Translations under genes and position numbers: made by a program
In this document: in pieces, positions 62,754-64,000 of the stretch
Position numbering within the stretch: the first letter of the stretch is position 1
How the letters are laid out: every line of letters begins with the position of its first letter
Notes under the pieces: generated by a model
What the model was told of the DNA's origin: nothing
Seen by the model: only the letters and a program-made list of their open reading frames with translations
Database searches by the model: none
Source: Bordetella pertussis 18323
GTDB lineage: Bacteria; Pseudomonadota; Gammaproteobacteria; Burkholderiales; Burkholderiaceae_B
Assembly: GCF_000306945.1 (NCBI RefSeq)
Contig: NC_018518.1
Span: forward strand, 1,488,001-1,552,000
Length of the DNA stretch: 64,000 nucleotides
Reading direction: 5' to 3'

Positions 62754-64000
62754 GGCCGTCCCCGGTGCGCGGCGATCGCCGCCAGCGCCAGGCGCGCGGC
62801 CGGCTGCGCCAGCATCGCCGCGGCGGTTGCGGGCATGCGCCGGCGCCAATTGGGATGGTCCGGGCAGCCCGGCACGTTGGGCTGTTCGGCCAGCCCCGCC
62901 AGATCCTCGAGCGGCACCAGCATCAGCGGCGCACGGCTGCGCGCCACATGGGACAGCAGGGCGGCGCAGGGCGGCTCGGCGGGCGGCGCCGTAGCGGCCA
63001 GGCCGGGCGGGGCCGCCTGGCGCCACAGGGCGCGCCGGTCCTGGTCGCGCTGCCGGCGCTGCGCGTCGGCCTCGTGCGCAGGCACGCACCAGTCCAGATC
63101 GCGCGCCTGCCACCAGCCTCGCAGGGTAGGCAAGTCGTGCGTGCTGGTCATGGCGACGGCGCTGGCGGGCCAGCGGCCCGGCGGGCGAAAGCGTCCCGCG
63201 CCGCCTGGCCCGGTTTCGCGCTGCAGCCACAGTACGTCCATCCCGAGCACGCCGTGCGCGCGCAGGCGCGCGTTGAAGTCCCGCGGCACCGTGCCGAGGT
63301 TCTCGCCGATGAGCACGGCGCGGTGGCGCCACGCTTCCAGGGCCGCCAGGCGCAGCAGGTCTTCGACCGGAAAGGCCAGGTACGCGCCCTGGTCGGGCGA
63401 CGCGCCCTCGGGGATGACCCAAAGGCGCGCCAGGCCGAGTACGTGGTCGATGCGCACGCCGCCGGCGCTGGCCAGCGCGCGGCGCAGCATGTCGATGTAG
63501 GCCGCGTAGCCTTGCGTGGCGAGCGTGGCGGGCGAGCAGGCGGTCAGGCGCCAGTCCTGCCCGCCGGGGTGGCGCAGGTCGGGCGCCGCGCCCACGTTCA
63601 GCCCGCCGAGCATGGCGTCGGGCTGGGCCCAGGTCTGGCTGCCGGCCGGGTCCACCCCGACGGCGAGGTCTGCGATCAGTCCCACGCCCATGCCTGCCGC
63701 GCGCGCGGCGGCCTGGGCGTGCGCGGCGGCGCGACAGCCAAGGCGATGGACGCGCTGCCCAGCCGCAGCGTGTGGTAGCCGGGTTGCCTGGGTGCGCGCA
63801 GCGCCAGGCCGCCGGCGCCATCGGGCTCGGCCAGGCCGTGCGCCACCTGGCCGTCGTCCAGCTCGATGGCATAGCGCGTGGCGGTGTCGCCGGGCACGCG
63901 CAACATCCCGCCGGCGCGCGCGGTCAGCATGGCGGGAGGCCGGGCGCGCCAGCGCGCCAGGGTGTCGGCGGTCTGGGCCGGCGTGGCCGCCGGCAGGTCG
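62750..64000 (-). pseudogene. malQ: 4-alpha-glucanotransferase with large internal deletion (5' end outside window)
   Basis: The upstream part (PAATPAQTADTLARWRARPP, RVPGDTATRYAIELDDGQVA, GYHTLRLGSASIALAVAP) is the MalQ N-terminal beta domain, reading in from beyond 64000. At about 63700-63730 it jumps, one frame off, to the middle of the GH77 barrel (HAQAAARAAGMGVGLIADLA, VGVDPAGSQTWAQPDAMLGG), which then runs normally: VRIDHVLGLARLWVIPEGAS, LIGENLGTVPRDF, MTSTHDLPTLRGWW. Around 200-250 residues, including the glucan-binding start of the barrel, are missing. The 313-aa downstream frame retains catalytic residues but not the fold. Confidence 0.85.

Overview
The window looks like Bordetella pertussis or a very close relative. 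It is GC-rich beta-proteobacterial DNA with four near-identical copies of a 1,043-bp IS481-type element inserted at CTAG sites, one IS110-family element resembling IS1663, a Bug-family (Bordetella uptake gene) binding protein, and a ZIP transporter that I recognise as the orthologue of the structurally characterised B. bronchiseptica BbZIP. At least eleven genes are broken by single-base indels, nonsense changes, internal deletions or IS insertion. That is the decay pattern expected of B. pertussis.

Layout. 1-12 kb: FMN reductase (cut by the window edge), broken GcvA-like LysR, DUF445, LysR/PhzF pair, DUF1428, GlxA-like AraC regulator, a 59-aa DUF3008 gene, a DUF302 protein, a broken hydrolase divergent from an ArsR-SRPBCC operon, and SulP with a GntR regulator. 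12-19 kb: lipoprotein, ZIP transporter, ABC exporter, then two divergent IS481 copies around a GNAT remnant. 18.5-31.5 kb: GFA protein, MFS pump, damaged VOC gene, LON-domain and ParB-like genes, AraC regulator, a Tat-exported molybdenum hydroxylase operon with its XdhC chaperone, an I78 inhibitor lipoprotein, LysR, a PNPOx-like protein, frameshifted aroG and deleted lysE. 31.5-35.8 kb: IS110 element, a cluster of palindromic repeats, glutathione reductase, a small membrane protein and IS481 copy 3.

36-49 kb: a broken Crp regulator divergent from a five-gene Bug/deacetylase/hydrolase/amidase/SDR operon, tRNA-Ala(CGC), M81 metallopeptidase, exodeoxyribonuclease III, a nitric-oxide operon (truncated globin, NnrS, small membrane protein) behind an NsrR-type operator, an Rdx protein, IS481 copy 4 and a doubly broken YXWGXW protein. 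49-64 kb: DoxX, a protealysin-like M4 protease with its emfourin-type inhibitor, aldo/keto reductase, UspA, damaged membrane protein, a pyridoxal-phosphate cluster (MocR regulator divergent from PLPBP and pdxY), a hybrid sensor kinase frameshifted at its histidine box, and treY with an internally deleted malQ.

Functionally coherent units are the NO-response operon, the protease-inhibitor pair, the PLP homeostasis cluster, the molybdenum hydroxylase/XdhC operon and the Bug operon. I found no CRISPR array, prophage, conjugative module or clear defence island. The most unusual signals are the IS110 noncoding end (a bridge-RNA candidate), a family of six GCCTGTCCC/GGGACAGGC hairpins, and the way IS481 uses the target CTAG as its own and its neighbours' stop codons.
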